NCBI GenBank assembly: GCA_944739405.2
Contig: OX123182.2
Coordinates: 56,671,183 to 56,735,182 of the forward strand
Direction of reading: 5' to 3'
Source of the DNA: Euclidia mi
Taxonomy: Eukaryota > Arthropoda > Insecta > Lepidoptera > Erebidae
Length of the DNA: 64,000 nt
Positions 11,862-23,585 of the stretch are shown piece by piece (within the stretch, counting starts at the first letter, position 1; every line of letters starts with the position of its first letter). The translations under genes were made by a program, and so were the position numbers. Below the pieces are notes generated by a model. The model was not told the DNA's origin. It made no database searches and was given only the letters and a program-made list of their open reading frames with translations.

Positions 11862-12090
11862 GAATACAAAGTGTCACCACCTCATTTCATTCTGTGAGTG
11901 ACGTACCTAATAGGCGCCTGAGGAAAACAGTATCTTGCAAACTAGATAGAAAAGTCGACATTAAACCGTATGTCAACCCGTCTGACCGGCGTGGTATAGT
12001 AGACCAAATGCTTCTTATGACTAAAAATGCTATTGTGATATCAATTAGGAAAGGCCTTTAACCCACACTGGATTAAAAAGGCTTTATGTT
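11862..12090 (+). repeat. Degenerate LINE-tail repeat
   Basis: It begins AATACAAAGTGTCACCACCT, the same opening as the repeat at 19923. It goes on through a degraded GTGAGTGACGTACCTAATAGGCGC and AAAAGTCGACATTAAACC, which parallel GGGTGTCGTAAGAGGCGAC and AAAACTCGACATCAAACC at 19950-20035. It then passes into a SINE-like stretch (GACCGGCGTGG). No coding content. Confidence 0.5.
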
Positions 12091-13877
12091 GAAAAGTAGT
12101 AATAATCATAACTTACTAGTAAAATAAAGGTGTTTGTTGTGAGTCATACCTTGGTATCGCTGGTTTAACTACCACTCCTTATAAAATATAACTACTCGCA
12201 TTCCTAGAGCAATATTCCGTTTGTGCTCCGATCATAAACATAAAGATATGAATACGTTGCTCAATAAATGTTCCAACATCAATCTGAATCGAAGTTAGCG
12301 AATGTAGTTCACGAGCGAGTACTACAGTTATATTGTTATTCATGCTAGTAGTAAAATATCTACGACGAACAATTTCTGTTTTGAAAACGGAACTGCGGTA
12401 AGTATTAAGTATCAAAAGTCGTACTGTAAGAAAATTAAAACTTGCTAAGTCCGATGGCAAAGTCTTTACGAGCGGATTTTGTTATTTTTAAAGCCAGACG
12501 AGTTTTCACGAATGCAAGTGAAACGTGCTTTTGAAGGCGCTTGGATTAAAATTGTACCGTCGGTCATTTATGTTATGTTATCGTAATCGCGGTGGTCGTA
12601 AACAGATATATTATACTCGGATTCTATAGTTTCACCAACAACGTAAGTTTCGCAGCTTGATGGAAAATATATACACACCTGGTGTGATTGGTAAAAAATA
12701 TTTTTGATGCACTTTGCCATTAACAAAATGTACCTAAGTTAAATTGGTCTACTGAAACATCACTGCGTTCTACACTTATTTTTATTATTTTACAATATAA
12801 TCAAGTCTCCCTATACTAAAGAGCTATATGTTTTGATAGCATCAAGACGACCGCTAAAATTATTACATTTTATAGAATATTATCTCATATTTCTAAATCA
12901 TATTCAATAAGTCAATGTTTGGCATTATTCTTTTTATTCTACAACATAAATCAGTTTGCGAAATTATCTTAATCTTATTTCACGTCACTATTATAAGTTA
13001 GCTTTGGATTCATATTTTTTAAAGTCGCATGTTCAATATATATCTTGAGTAACTCGATTTTTTTTTTCACTTAACCTTTGATATATCGAAGTCTCATCTT
13101 CAATATTGGTATCGCATCATAAATTTTAACAACGTATGTCTACGACTTTTTTTAGGTCATTTACTTATTCTATGGACCGATCAAAATGTCCATCGTTTCA
13201 TTTTATTTAAAGTTATTTGCCATAAAATATAGTAATAAAAAGAGATTGAAAAATATTCAACGTCTCTCTCATATTTTCATGAATATATGATGGGGTCAGG
13301 ATTGGGTCACACATTTGTTCTACAGTAATGGCTTCTAGAGCTTACTTATGAAAAGAAATCACGAAATTTATGCTGTTGTTACATAAATATTTTGAGTGTA
13401 ATGCGAACTTAAGACGCTAGACATATTAGGTACGCTTAGGCAAACTTGTAACGTGTTATATTTTTAAGAAACGGTAACCTGATAGTCATCTTGATGTGAG
13501 TGTATTGACGCAAATGTTCCAGTGATATAACCTTATAATAAGACTGCTATTGAAATACAGCAATTCTAATGGGCCTTATTTAAACTGGCGATACCCGATC
13601 TCTGTAGCTTTTTCTTTAACCATGACCAATCAGAGCGATGTTGATAGAAATATGACGTCACCGACAGCTATCGAGTGAGGTTTGACAAACCCACGTCAAA
13701 CACTTGTGATGTCGGCCTCGAGCGCCGAGCACACTCATCCGATAAACTTGTATAAGTACCTACGTCATTTTACTATGAATATTCAGAAAAAAAAACCGCT
13801 AAAGTAATGTATAATATGTTAAAATAAGTTGTATTAATTTTGATACTGATTCAGATGACTGAATGCATTGCGAACGT
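12091..13877. other. No gene recognised
   Basis: The only longer frame is 93 codons on the minus strand (12179-12460). It has no recognisable motif, so I do not call it. A GC-richer patch at 13600-13760 holds no identifiable feature. Confidence 0.4.
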
Positions 13878-13878
13878 A

Positions 13879-14990
13879 GATAGATAGATAATATTCTTTA
13901 TTGTACACCAAAATAAAGTACATTTCTAAGGTATCTTAAATCTAAAATTTATGTACAATCGGCGGCCTTATCGCCAAAGGCGATTTCTTCCAGGCAACCT
14001 TAGGATGGACAGAAATGATGTTACATGTTTTGTGACGGTGGTGTAGCTATGTAACTAAGTCTGTAACCAAAAATTACAATAACATACTAAAATACACATA
14101 TACATATATACACATATATATAAATATATACATAAATATATACCAGTATCCATAATGGTTATACCTACCTAAGACAGTACAGATAAATACATACTATAAG
14201 CACATATACAATGAATATGAATATACTAAATAATACAGATACAGCGAATTTAAGTATCAAAGATAGACGATCAGTACATTAATGTTCATACCTACATATT
14301 AAGTTACCTACTGATTTAAATACTGATTTTTTATCATTCCTTTGAATATATTTAAGGAATCTGCTCTACGAGTTTCTAATGGTAAAGCATTCCACAAGCG
14401 CACAGACTGATTAGTGAAAGATTTGTCGAAATAGTTGGTAGAATGCTTCGGCATCTCCAGCGTAAGATCTTCAGACGACCTCAAGGACCTTAGATGTGTG
14501 TCATGAAGGAACTTAAATCGTTCTTTGAGATAAGAGGGAGAACTAGGATTAAATAGAACATTATATAACAATGTAAGAGTGTGAGTATTCCTGCGAAGAC
14601 GAATTGGCAGCCACTTGAGTTTATTGCGAAAATCAGAGACGTGATCATATTTGCGCAAACCAAATATAAATCGAATGCAAAAGTTTTGGAGACGCTCAAG
14701 TTTATCTAGCTGCTCTTCAGTGGGGTCGAGATAGCTGACGTCGGCATAGTCAATAACAGGCAGTAGCAGAGTTTGAGCAAGCGCAATCTTAGTGGTGATC
14801 GGAAGAAAGTTGCGTAATCTCCGCAACGAACCTGCTGATGCAAACAGTTTGCGACTGGTTTCTTTTATTTGCGATCTCCATGACAAAGTTTCGTCGAAGT
14901 ATATACCCAGGTTTTTAACGGTTTTGGCGAAAGTTAGTTCCTTTCCATCAAAACAGATTTTTTGAACGTAGAATACTTTGAGGGAAGCGT
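13879..14990 (-). pseudogene. 5'-truncated CR1/Jockey-group LINE, C-terminal end of ORF2
   Basis: On the minus strand the frame from about 14990 to 14308 reads through KTVKNLGIYFDETLSW, AQTLLLPVIDYADVSYLDP, LQNFCIRFIFGLRKYDH, LKWLPIRLRR and LWNALPLETRRAD. This is the region after the reverse transcriptase palm found in Jockey-superfamily LINEs. About 190 codons are open without a lesion. A roughly 430-bp 3' UTR follows with the common GGCCTTATCGCC motif (rc of 13963-13975), ending in a (TAGA)n repeat at 13879-13893. Endonuclease and catalytic palm are absent, so this is a 5'-truncated insertion. The open tail frame indicates fairly recent arrival. Confidence 0.85.
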
Positions 14991-15179
14991 AAGCTCAGCT
15001 ATGGACTAAGAAGACTTTTTATGATGAAATTTCTTTCAGTAGTTTTGGTGTTTCTCGTAAATAGACACACAGACGCCGAGGGGCACTTTGTTTTATTATA
15101 ATGCAATTAATACTGTACACCGGGACAATTTATTAAAATAACTTAATATCAGGCCAGTTCAATAATGTTACGTAAGTTT

Positions 15180-15440
15180 CTGACGAGACTTAGTTATAGT
15201 TACTGCCGTTAGCAGGCAGGTTTAGATAGCAACTTACATTACCAGTCCACAGAGCGACTGCCTGTCTGACTTCCGCAACCCAAAGGGGTAGCTATATATG
15301 GAATATAGCTACCCTAGTTTTAGACCAGTGTCAGTTATTCAGAAGTTCCCACCCCTTAGTATAACGACTGTCTTCTCACGACGATCTTCACCACAGCAAG
15401 GATCAACGCCTAAACCTACTCTCCTAGGCACTGGTCAATC
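15180..15440 (+). repeat. Lepidopteran repeat block GAGCGACTGCCTGTCTGAC
   Basis: It contains GAGCGACTGCCTGTCTGACT, TCCGCAACCCAAAG, TTTAGACCAGTGTCA and ACGACTGTC in the same order as the block at 63290-63525. The part between CCAAAG and TTTAGACC differs: here it is a hairpin (15286-15314), there a GATA/GA microsatellite. Confidence 0.6.
15286..15314. repeat. Short perfect hairpin
   Basis: Arms of 12 bp (GGGTAGCTATAT and its complement) with a 5-base loop. It sits inside the older 15180-15440 repeat at the spot where the sister copy at 63426 has a microsatellite. Confidence 0.7.
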
Positions 15441-15520
15441 GATAAATAACAAATAAATACGCACATAATTCTGAAAAGTCAGCTGTGCGCGCTTGGATTC
15501 GAACCGTTCAGTCCCTAAGT
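15440..15520 (-). mobile_element. SINE head fragment
   Basis: The minus-strand tRNA-like head has GGTTCGAATCC and the complement of TAATTCTGAAAAGTCAGC. This arrangement is shared with 28410-28545 and 33675-33802. It directly abuts the truncated 5' side of the copia element. Confidence 0.6.
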
Positions 15521-15557
15521 TTTAAGTTTGTTGCAGTCTTTATACAGCACAGTGAAA

Positions 15558-17400
15558 ATGTCGGCAAATTATTCGGTGAACGTCCCGAAGCTAAAGGGAA
15601 GAGAGAACTACGATGATTGGGCGTTTGCAGTGGACAATTTTCTCATCCTAGAAGGCATCGATATAAGAAATAGCGAAGGGTTAAGTGAGCAAGACGACAG
15701 AAAGGGTAAAGCGAAGATGGTGATGACAATCGACCCATCTCTGTACGTACACATTAAAAATGAAAGTACAGTGCATAGCTTGTGGACCAAGTTGAAATCG
15801 TTATTCGACGACTCTGGTTATACCCGCCGAATCAGTCTACTCAGACACTTGTTTTCGTCTCGAAAATTCGGACTCCATGACGAGCTACGTGACGCAGTTA
15901 GTGGACACGAGACAAAAGCTTAAAGGGTCTCAAGGCTCAAGGCTTTGAAATTAATGACGAGTGGGTGGGATCGCTTTTACTGGCCGGATTGCCAGACAAG
16001 TTCGCGCCAATGATCATGGCAATAGAACATTCTGGGATAAATATCAGTGCAGATGTTATAAAGACGAAATTATTGGATATGAGTACAGATTCTGAAGCGG
16101 CAACATTAGAAGGCGCTTTTATTGCTAAAAACATGAAAAACGCATACCGCCAAAAACCGCGCCAAACGACAACGTGGTCGTGTAAAGAAAAAGCAAATGG
16201 CGTCGATCATGTCAGTGACAAGCCGGTTAAAAACATAAAATGTTATAAGTGTAAAAGAACTGAACATTATAAAAATCAATGTCGATATAACAACAATCCG
16301 AACGAAAAACAGATGAATGCATTCAGTGCAATATTCTTAACTGGTGAATTTAGTGATAAAGATTGGTATGTGGATTCAGGTGCAAGTACTCATTTAATTT
16401 CAGAGACAAACAAACATTTATTGACAAATATCTCATATGATACCAAAACTCGAGATATTGTGGTAGCAAATAGAGAAAGTGTGCCGGTTTTATGTTCAGG
16501 AAATCTTCAGATTACCACATGTGTTGGAGATTCTGAGTACAACATAAAAGTTAACAATGTTTTGTGCATACATAACCTCACTACAAATCTTTTATCTGTG
16601 AGTAAGATAACATCTAGTGGTAACAGAGTTATTTTCAAGGCAAATATGTGCCACATTTATAACCAGAAAAATGATTTGATTGGAGAAGCCAAGCAAGTAA
16701 ATGGTGTGTACAAATTGAATATTGTAAATTCAGATAAATTGTTAGCAGCGGTGGCAGTCACTTCTTCTATGACTTGGTACAGGCGTTTCGGCCACATCAA
16801 TCAGAATGATCTGAAGGCCATGAGAAATGGTGTTGTAAAGGGCTTGAATTTCCAAGATAAGGCAGTTTTTGACGGAAATAACTGCACAGTTTGTTGTGAA
16901 GGAAAACAGACAAAATTACCGTATCCTAGCAGTTTGTCAAGAAGCAAAGAGGTTTTGAAGCTTGTACATGCGGACCTGTGTGGGACTATGGAAACAAAGT
17001 CACTTGGTATGGCCAGATACTTCCTATTGTTCGTAGATGACTACAGTCGAATGGCTTTTGTGTATTTTTTGAAGTCCAAGGATGAACATTCACATATTTC
17101 AAAGAATTCAAAAATTATGTTGATAATCAGAAATCAAGAAAAATAAAAATCCTAAGAAGTGACAATGGAGGTGAATTTTGTTCAGCTGTAATGGAAAATT
17201 ATATGAAACAATGTGGAATTGTACACCAGAAAACAAACTTGTATACCCCACAACAAAACGGGCTTTGTGAAAGGTATAATCGGTCCATAGTTGAAAAAGC
17301 AAGATGCTTGTTATTTGATGCTGGACTAGAAGAAGATTCTAATGATTCCGAGGACAGCTACTATGAATCATTGTCATCAGAAGATAAATTAGCAATTTCA
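15558..17400 (+). pseudogene. copia Gag-protease-integrase, frameshifted
   Basis: The start at 15558 (MSANYSVNVPKLKG) fits copia Gag openings. The frame breaks near 15918 and resumes as KGLKAQGFEINDEWVGSLLL. A zinc knuckle CYKCKRTEHYKNQC (near 16242-16283) has Glu where Gly usually precedes His. The protease active site DSGASTHL lies near 16372-16395. The integrase zinc region (RFGHIN, CTVCC) and the catalytic block HADLCG / VDDYSR follow. A second frameshift near 17100 separates these from DNGGEF and NLYTPQQNGLCERYNR, which carries the catalytic Glu. So all three DDE residues survive, but right after about 17330 the integrase C-terminal part is missing and the frame jumps into an acidic SEDSYYES stretch. 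Confidence 0.85.
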
Positions 17401-17477
17401 CTTCAGCAAGATATTGAAAGATTGGATAAGCGTGCTAGGAGAAAACCTGACTATTATGGATATGCAAACTTATGACT

Positions 17478-17745
17478 TATTGACGACCGGTTGGCGCAGC
17501 GGGAGTGTAAGCGACTGCCACGCTGAAGGTCGCGGGTTCGATTCCCACTCAAGTCAAACATTTGTGTGCGTGAACATGGATGTTTGTCATGGTCTGGGTG
17601 TTTCTATGTATAATATGTATGTTTTTACAAAAAAAAAGTATATTTGTATGTTTATCCATTGTCTAGTACCCATAGTACAAGCTCTGCTTAGTTTGGGACT
17701 AGATGGTGTTGTGTGAATGTGGTAGAATATTATATTATTATTATT
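17478..17745 (+). mobile_element. SINE inserted in copia pol
   Basis: The head GACCGGTTGGCGCAGCGGGA with B box GGTTCGATTCC passes into AAACATTTGTGTGCGTGAAC, GTTTCTATGTATAATATGTA, the 3' block AGTTTGGGACTAGATGG and a (TTA)n tail. The same family appears at 50195-50445 and 51945-52220. It interrupts the copia polyprotein between the acidic linker and the RT start, so it is younger than the copia insertion. Confidence 0.85.
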
Positions 17746-19273
17746 ATGTGTTATGGATGATTTCTCTGAAGAAATAACCACAAGTGACGTCTTAAAAGGA
17801 CCTGAAAAGGAGCAATGGCAGCGTGTAGTCAATGAAGAATTGCAGTCATTCAGTGATAGGGATGCATGGGAACTTATGGACAGACCTGTAAACAAAACTG
17901 TTGTGAAGTGTAAGTGGGTGTTTAAAAGAAAGCTCAATAGTGACACTGAAGTGCGGTATAGAGCCAGATTTGTGGCAAAAGGGTTTAGCCAGAAAAAGGG
18001 AATTGACTTCAAAGAAACATTCTCACCAGTGCTCAGGTACTCTTCTTTAAGATTATTATTTGCACTAAGTGTTAATCTAAATCTAGACATTATTCATCTA
18101 GATGTACCTACTGCTTTTCTGAATGGTCTATTAAATGAGACAATTTTATGGAAACACCAGATTATGCAAACTTTCATAATTGTGAAAATAAAGTTCTTAA
18201 ACTCAAACGTGCAATATATGGACTTAAGCAATCAGCCAGAGCTTGGTACCGTAGAGTTGAGATACTTTTGCTAGAATTAGGTTACATTAAGTCTCAGTAC
18301 ACCATGTCTATTTATGAAATGTGATGGAAATATTAGAGTATACATTGCTCTGTTTGTTGATGATTTTTTTGTGTTTTATAATCTGCAAGGATACTTGTGA
18401 AAAATTAAAAGCTAAGTTAAAAGCCAAATTTAATATAAAAGATTTGGGTAAAATCAAGAACTGTCTTGGAATGAAAGTAACTATGAGAAACAATTCTGCA
18501 ACTATGGATCAGAAAGACTATATTGATGTAATTTTGAAAAGATTTAATATGTATAATTATTGTAAAGGCTTTGACACTCCAATGGAGAAAAATTTAAAAT
18601 TGGATAAGGCTGACAAGGTCTCTTCTCAGTATCCATACCAACAGTTACTTGGTACATTAATGTATTTAAGTGTTTTGACTCGACCAGATATTGCTTTTGC
18701 CATTAGTTTTCTAAGTCAGTATAATAACTGTTACAATGAAACATATTGGAAACAATTAAAACGTGTTTTAGGCTATTTAAGTAAGACAAAGTGTTATGGA
18801 TTAAAATATGTAAATAATAATAATTGTAAGATAATAGGATATGTTGATTCTGATTGGGCTTCATGTGCAATTGACAGACGGTCTTATACTATCTTAGGAA
18901 TGTAGGAAACTGAAAACTGCTGCTTTGTCCAGTATAGAGGCAGAATATATGGCTTTGTCTGAAGCCTGCAATGAAGCAATTTATCTTTAAAAATTAATAT
19001 GTGAAATAAATAAAAATAACTTAGAAAATCCCTATAACATTGTTAAGTGATAATCAAAGTTCACAAAAGTTGACATCAAACCCTCTGTACCATCAAAGGA
19101 CAAAACATATTGATGTTCGCCATCATTTTATAAGAGAATGTTTAGCTAATCAGTTCGTAGAAATGTCATATGTGCCTACAGCTGATATGCCAGCTGATAT
19201 ATTAACTAAGAGTTTGTGTCATGTGAAACATTATAAATTTATGAATAGTATGGGATTGTCATTATTACATTAG
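17746..19273 (+). pseudogene. copia reverse transcriptase-RNase H, frameshifted
   Basis: EKEQWQRVVNEELQSF, WVFKRKLNSD, RYRARFVAKGF and HLDVPTAFLNG are standard copia RT blocks at about 17790-18130. A slip near 18147 moves the frame to KLKRAIYGLKQSARAWYR, then LFVDDFF (the YVDD box), then a further shift before FNIKDLGKIKNCLGM. RNase H shows GYVDSDWASC, loses part of the following region near 18890, and resumes with AALSSIEAEYMALSEA, LLSDNQSS and RTKHIDVRHHFIRE. It ends at TAG 19271-19273. At least four lesions; non-functional. Confidence 0.85.
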
Positions 19274-19373
19274 TAGGTTTTTGTATTTGAGTAAATATCA
19301 AATGCTATCAGCATTTTATATTTTGTAGTTAATCAGTTGTCTTGTAAATCACAATTATTTTTATAAGTGGGGA

Positions 19374-19611
19374 TGTTATTGTTAATCTGTGGTGTGTATA
19401 AAACTAATTGTGTCACTACACTAGCTTCATCCGTTTCCTCTAACCGTTTTTTACCTCGTATTACAATAAAGCGCCAGTACGTTACAAACCTACTTACGAG
19501 TTTCATTTACAATTTCAATAGTATCTATATACATACAATAGACTATCGCTGCCTTAGAACTCTGCTGTTCAAAATAAAGCATACCTAATACAATCGTGAT
19601 GATAGTTTGTA
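19374..19611 (+). repeat. Probable copia 3' LTR
   Basis: It starts TGTTATTGTTAATC just after the purine tract, contains two AATAAA-like signals (near 19467 and 19570) and plausibly ends in ACAACA near 19611. There is no second LTR to compare, so the end is a guess. Confidence 0.5.
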
Positions 19612-19660
19612 CAACAGTAGTTTAGTTGACAAAAAAAAAATTTATAAGTCCGTCCTTTAG

Positions 19661-19870
19661 ATTATTCAAAAATAAGCGATACGTATTTTTTATTTGTAAA
19701 TTAAACCAAAAATGACCAAGATATAGCTCATTAAAGTTACGTATAACGTCACGCCGTGCTGCATTTTTTTGCACTAGATGACGTCACACGTAACTTTAAT
19801 GGGCTATATCTTTGTTATTTTTTATTTAATCGAAAAAAGAAAAAATACGTGTCGCTTATTTTTGAATAAT
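19661..19870. repeat. Fold-back MITE
   Basis: Arms of about 82 bp begin ATTATTCAAAAATAAGCGAT and its complement, and also share TACGTATTTTTTATTT and GATATAGC(T/C)CATTAAAGTTACGT. The centre carries an inner ACGTCA...TGACGT pair. There is no ORF. Arm divergence (roughly 15%) makes it older than 74-337. Class not assigned. Confidence 0.75.
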
Positions 19871-19884
19871 GTAATGTTCAAAAT

Positions 19885-19932
19885 CTTGTATTCTATGCCG
19901 TCAGCCGTGTGGTTGACGGCATAGAATACAAG
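19885..19932. repeat. Perfect hairpin at the 5' edge of a LINE-tail repeat
   Basis: Arms of 19 bp (CTTGTATTCTATGCCGTCA and its complement) with a 10-base loop. The right arm runs directly into TGTCACCACC, as AATACAAAGTGTCACCACC does at 11864. The right arm is therefore original repeat sequence and the left arm looks like an inverted copy of it. Confidence 0.8.
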
Positions 19933-20040
19933 TGTCACCACCCCCTATCTTCCCGTGGGTGTCGTAAGAGGCGACTAAGGGATAACACGATGCAAATACC
20001 ATCTTTGCGTAGAGGCGGAAAACTCGACATCAAACCCTAT
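19923..20040 (+). repeat. LINE-tail repeat GGGTGTCGTAAGAGGCGAC
   Basis: The motif order GTGTCACCACC, CCCGTGGGTGTCGTAAGAGG, GACTAAGGGATAAC and AACTCGACATCAAACC is common in moth genomes as the 3' region of a non-LTR element. No ORF. It continues into the SINE at 20040. Confidence 0.6.
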
Positions 20041-20315
20041 ACGACTGCCTCATTGAGCTCGCGGCATAAACGTGCGCGTGGGATCGGGAGGTCCCGGGTT
20101 CGATTCCGGGATCGGGCAGTGTTATTGGGTTTTTCTGTCACGAAATTCTCAGTAGCAGCACGGAGTCTGGAAATGTGCCCGGTACGGCAATAGGCTCGCC
20201 CCTTATTAGGTGGGACTAAAGTATATATGGCGAAAAGTGGGTGTAGAAATACACCTCTGCCTACCCCTTCGGGGATAAAAGGCGTGACGATATGTATGTA
20301 TGTACGTGTCCAATA
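20040..20315 (+). mobile_element. SINE, long version with CTACCCCTTCGGGGAT tail
   Basis: A tRNA-like head with GGTTCGATTCC (20097-20107), then GTAGCAGCACGGAGTCTGG (shared with 6007-6172), then AATAGGCTCGCCCCTTATTA, CTGCCTACCCCTTCGGGGAT and a (TATG)n end. The same tail lies reversed at 28274-28400. Confidence 0.75.
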
Positions 20316-20921
20316 TTTTTTTATAATCTAAAATACGGACTAAATAAAATGTAATTATTTTGACCCTGGAAACTACCCTGTTGCTAAATCCGCTGTGGAA
20401 TTCGAAGTACAAGATTTTCCTTACCAACTATAATATTATGGCGTAGTGTGTGATAGTTTTTCTTTATATCTATTTATTAAACATATCGATTACATGGAAT
20501 GTATACAGCAGCTATTATTTTTCACCTAAAATTTGGATGCTTTTTTCTTGTGGCTTTGGAGGTTGTAAAAAATATTTTTATCAAGTCCTTTAATCGTGGC
20601 CTTTCATATTTTGATGCTTTCTATATAGAACACGTAAGACAGCAAGTTTAATTTGACGATTTCTAAGTTTTAAGTGATGTCATTTAGCTTCAGTTTTAAA
20701 AATTCCTTCGATACTCTATATTTTATTGCACTCCATAAGTTACATAAAAATGTTGCAATATCACAGTAAGAGACAATCGTTCTGTAATACACTCGAAGAA
20801 CGCGCGGCCCCAATGTGAGGGAGGCCTAAAAGCTGGCGACTGAAGAGGTGAAGTTCTGTTTTTAACATGGGTACGTACAAAAAATATCGCGCAATACTTA
20901 AATACAATTGTGTATGATTTC

Positions 20922-20958
20922 TTAGATACATAATTATAATTCTAAATTATGTATCTAA
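20922..20958. repeat. Short perfect hairpin
   Basis: Arms TTAGATACATAATT and its complement (14 bp), loop 9 bases. Confidence 0.7.
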
Positions 20959-21270
20959 AACTATAAAAGAAAAATTTTATGAACATTTAGCAGCCGCTCA
21001 AACATTACTTGAACAAACAACGTTTGCGTGGAAAGAAAAACTGTTTCAAACCGATTTTATAACCGTCTGTCCGAGCAATTTTTCAAATGGATTTTGCGTC
21101 AATTGAATATGCATTTTGCAAACAACTTCTGTTGAACTCAAACTGATAGATAACATAGCCAGTAAATGTGAATATGCCTGATATTGATTTTCTTACTCAA
21201 AACTAACAAAAATAAAACATTTTGATTTTAGTAAAGGATTATATAATTTTATTAGTTCTCTGTTACGCGT

Positions 21271-21329
21271 ATTTCCTAACATGTGGTGTTCCAAAATATA
21301 GTATTTTGGAACACTATATGTTAGGAAAT
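21271..21329. repeat. Hairpin next to a LINE 5' end
   Basis: Arms of 27 bp starting ATTTCCTAACAT with three mismatches and a 5-base loop. It lies about 25 bases before the truncated LINE at 21352. Confidence 0.7.
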
Positions 21330-21351
21330 ATATATTAAACTGTATTGTTCG

Positions 21352-23585
21352 CTAGACTTCTGAGAGTCTGGTAATATAAGTCAGCAGATTTGGATGGACT
21401 GTATTCGCGTCCTTCCCATGGAAGCGGCGCTGTTTCTCCTCTGACGACCCCGACTCTTGTGCTACAGAAGTGGTACTACTGGGGATGGAATTATTCATTC
21501 CCAACGTCCAGATACCTGTTGGCGGGCGCAGCCGCCCGTGGTTTAATAAATCTGTAGGGAGGCTGTGCAACAAAAGCAGTCAGTATATATGGCCTGGAAC
21601 GAGGCCAGGAAGAGTCGAAGTCCTCGGGTCGGGGAGAAGAAACGGATATTCAACGCCGCTTCTAGATCCAGCAAGAAGGCTATCCAGCAAGAAGGCAGGC
21701 TGAGGCCAAGGCAGAACACGTTGCCAGAATTGGTGAGCGGCTTGAAAGATATCCCTCAAGGAGTCGTGCTTCCGGTCGCTCGCCAAAGCTGCGCAAGGTA
21801 ACTTCTGTCAGATCAGTCTACCGCCACTGTGTAAATTTGATGACAGTCTGGCCCATAGCGTAAAGGACAAGGCTGACATCTTGGTCCAACTATTTGCCTC
21901 GAGCTCGACTTTGGATGACAAGGGAGCCACACCATCATCCATCCCCTGTTGTGGGAGCTCCATGCCTGAAATCCGCATTACGCAACGTGCGGTCAGGCGG
22001 GAGCTCAAACTTCTGGACATCCACAAGTCGAGTGGGCCTGACGGCATCCCAGCAGTGGTGCTAAAGACGTGCGCCCCTGAGTTGATCCCCGTATTAACGC
22101 GTATATAACGTCTTTCCTATAATGCTAACAGGGTTCCATCTTCGTGGAAGATAGCCCATGTTCACCCTATTCCTAAAAAGGGTGACAGATCGGACCCGTC
22201 AAACTACAGGCCAATAGCGGTAACGTCCTTACTCTCCAAGGTAATGGAGCAAGTCATCAACAACAAACTCCTCCAGTACCTAGAGGATCGCCAGCTGATC
22301 AGCGACCGCCAGTACGATTTCCGTCATGGTCGTTCAGCTGGTGATCTTCTAGTGTACCTTACACACCGCTGGGCAGAAACCTTGGAGAGTGGGGCGAAAC
22401 TCTAGCCATTAGCCTTGACATTGCCAAGGCGTTTGACCGGGTCTGGCACAGGGCATTTCTACCGAAGTTACCATCTTATGGAATCCCTGAGGGACTCTGC
22501 AAATGGATTGCCAGCTCTCTGGCTGATCGCAAAATTAAAGTCGTCGCAGACGGCAGCTACTCCAAAATGAAGGCCATCAACGCTGGCGTCCCACAAGGCT
22601 CGGTGCTCTCTTCAACGCCCCTCATCTTGCATATCAATGACTTGTTGTCAATTGAGAACATGCATTGCTATGCAGATGACAGTACGGGTGATTAACGGTA
22701 CACCAGCCTCTCAGAGCCAGGTACAGGAAAGACGATTGCAACTTGTGTCTGAAGTCAAGGACTCTCTAGGGCGCTCCTCCAAATGGGGTGAAAAGAATCT
22801 TGTTCAATTTAACCCCACTAAGACAGAAGTATGCGCATTCACTGCGAAGAAGGACCCTTTCATTATAACGCCTCGGTTTCAAGAAGTACCCCTGCATATT
22901 GCCGAGAATATTGGGATCCTCGGTGTCGAAATATCGAACAAAGTCCTATTTGGGAGTCATTTGGAGGATAAAGCCAAATTGGCAAGCAAGAAGCTGGCAG
23001 TGCTGAACCGGGCTAAGCGATATTTCACACCAAGCCAACGACTTGTGCTTTATAAAGCGCAAGTCCGGCCACATGTGGAGTACTGGTCACATCTCTGGGC
23101 CGGAGCGGCAAAATGTCAGCTTGATTCACTTGACTCCCTACAGAGACGAGCTGTTTGAATCGTCGATGATCCCGATACCTCACGGCTAGACTAGAGTCGC
23201 TGGAGCAGCGGAGAAACTTTGGTTCTCTCTGCGTATTTTACCAACTCTTTCACGGGGAGTGCTCCGAAGAATTGTTTAATTTGGTACCAGGGTCACCCTT
23301 CTACCAACGTATCTGGAAGCGTTCTCATCTAGTACGGTGCGCTTCCAGCGATCTTTTCTACCACGTACGTGTAGGCTCTGGAATGAACTATCTGCTGCGG
23401 TGTTTCCCGAGCGGTATGACTTGTCCTTCTTCAAACGAGGTTTAAAGAGAACATTACTTTCACGGTAGGCAGAGGCTTTGCTGTGTATACCCTTGACATT
23501 AGCGAAGTCCATGAGCAGCGGTTACCGTTTACCATCAGATGGGCCATTCGTTCGTCTGCCACTAGAAGCAATAAAAAAAAACTTT
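21352..23585 (+). pseudogene. 5'-truncated CR1/Jockey-group LINE ORF2, multiply broken
   Basis: It begins in the endonuclease-RT linker (GMELFIPNVQIPVGG then RSRPWFNKSV). RT blocks follow across frames: LDIHKSSGPDGIPAVVLK, HVHPIPKKGDRSDPSNYRPI, QLISDRQYDFRHGRSAGDLL, LDIAKAFDRVWH (first catalytic Asp), GVPQGSVLS and CYADDSTGD (the YADD box, near 22666-22692). The post-palm region IGILGVEISNKVLFGSHLED and KAQVRPHVEYWSHLWAGA runs open to a TGA at 23156. A short A-rich end (AATAAAAAAAAC) lies near 23570-23582. There are several stops and frameshifts (22108, 22403, 22550, 22690). The 5' part of the endonuclease is absent. Confidence 0.85.

Larger units (their letters stand above)
15521..19611 (+). 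mobile_element. Degenerate Ty1/copia-type LTR retrotransposon, 5' LTR missing
   Basis: Gag, protease, integrase, reverse transcriptase and RNase H follow in that order. Integrase before RT is the copia hallmark. Coding starts at 15558, after only about 35 bases of leader, and no sequence upstream matches the 3' end. The 5' LTR and primer-binding site are therefore lost or were replaced by the SINE fragment at 15440-15520. At the 3' end a purine tract AGTGGGGA precedes TGTTATTG, the likely start of the 3' LTR. A SINE (17478-17745) and several frameshifts and deletions break the pol frame. Confidence 0.85.
20316..21350. other. AT-rich, no gene; two hairpins
   Basis: Only the hairpins at 20922-20958 and 21271-21329 stand out. 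A GC-rich patch near 20800-20850 is unassigned. Confidence 0.4.

Noticed and set aside
12179..12460. 93-codon minus-strand ORF
   Set aside because: No motif, no splice context and no repeat match; kept only as a gap comment.
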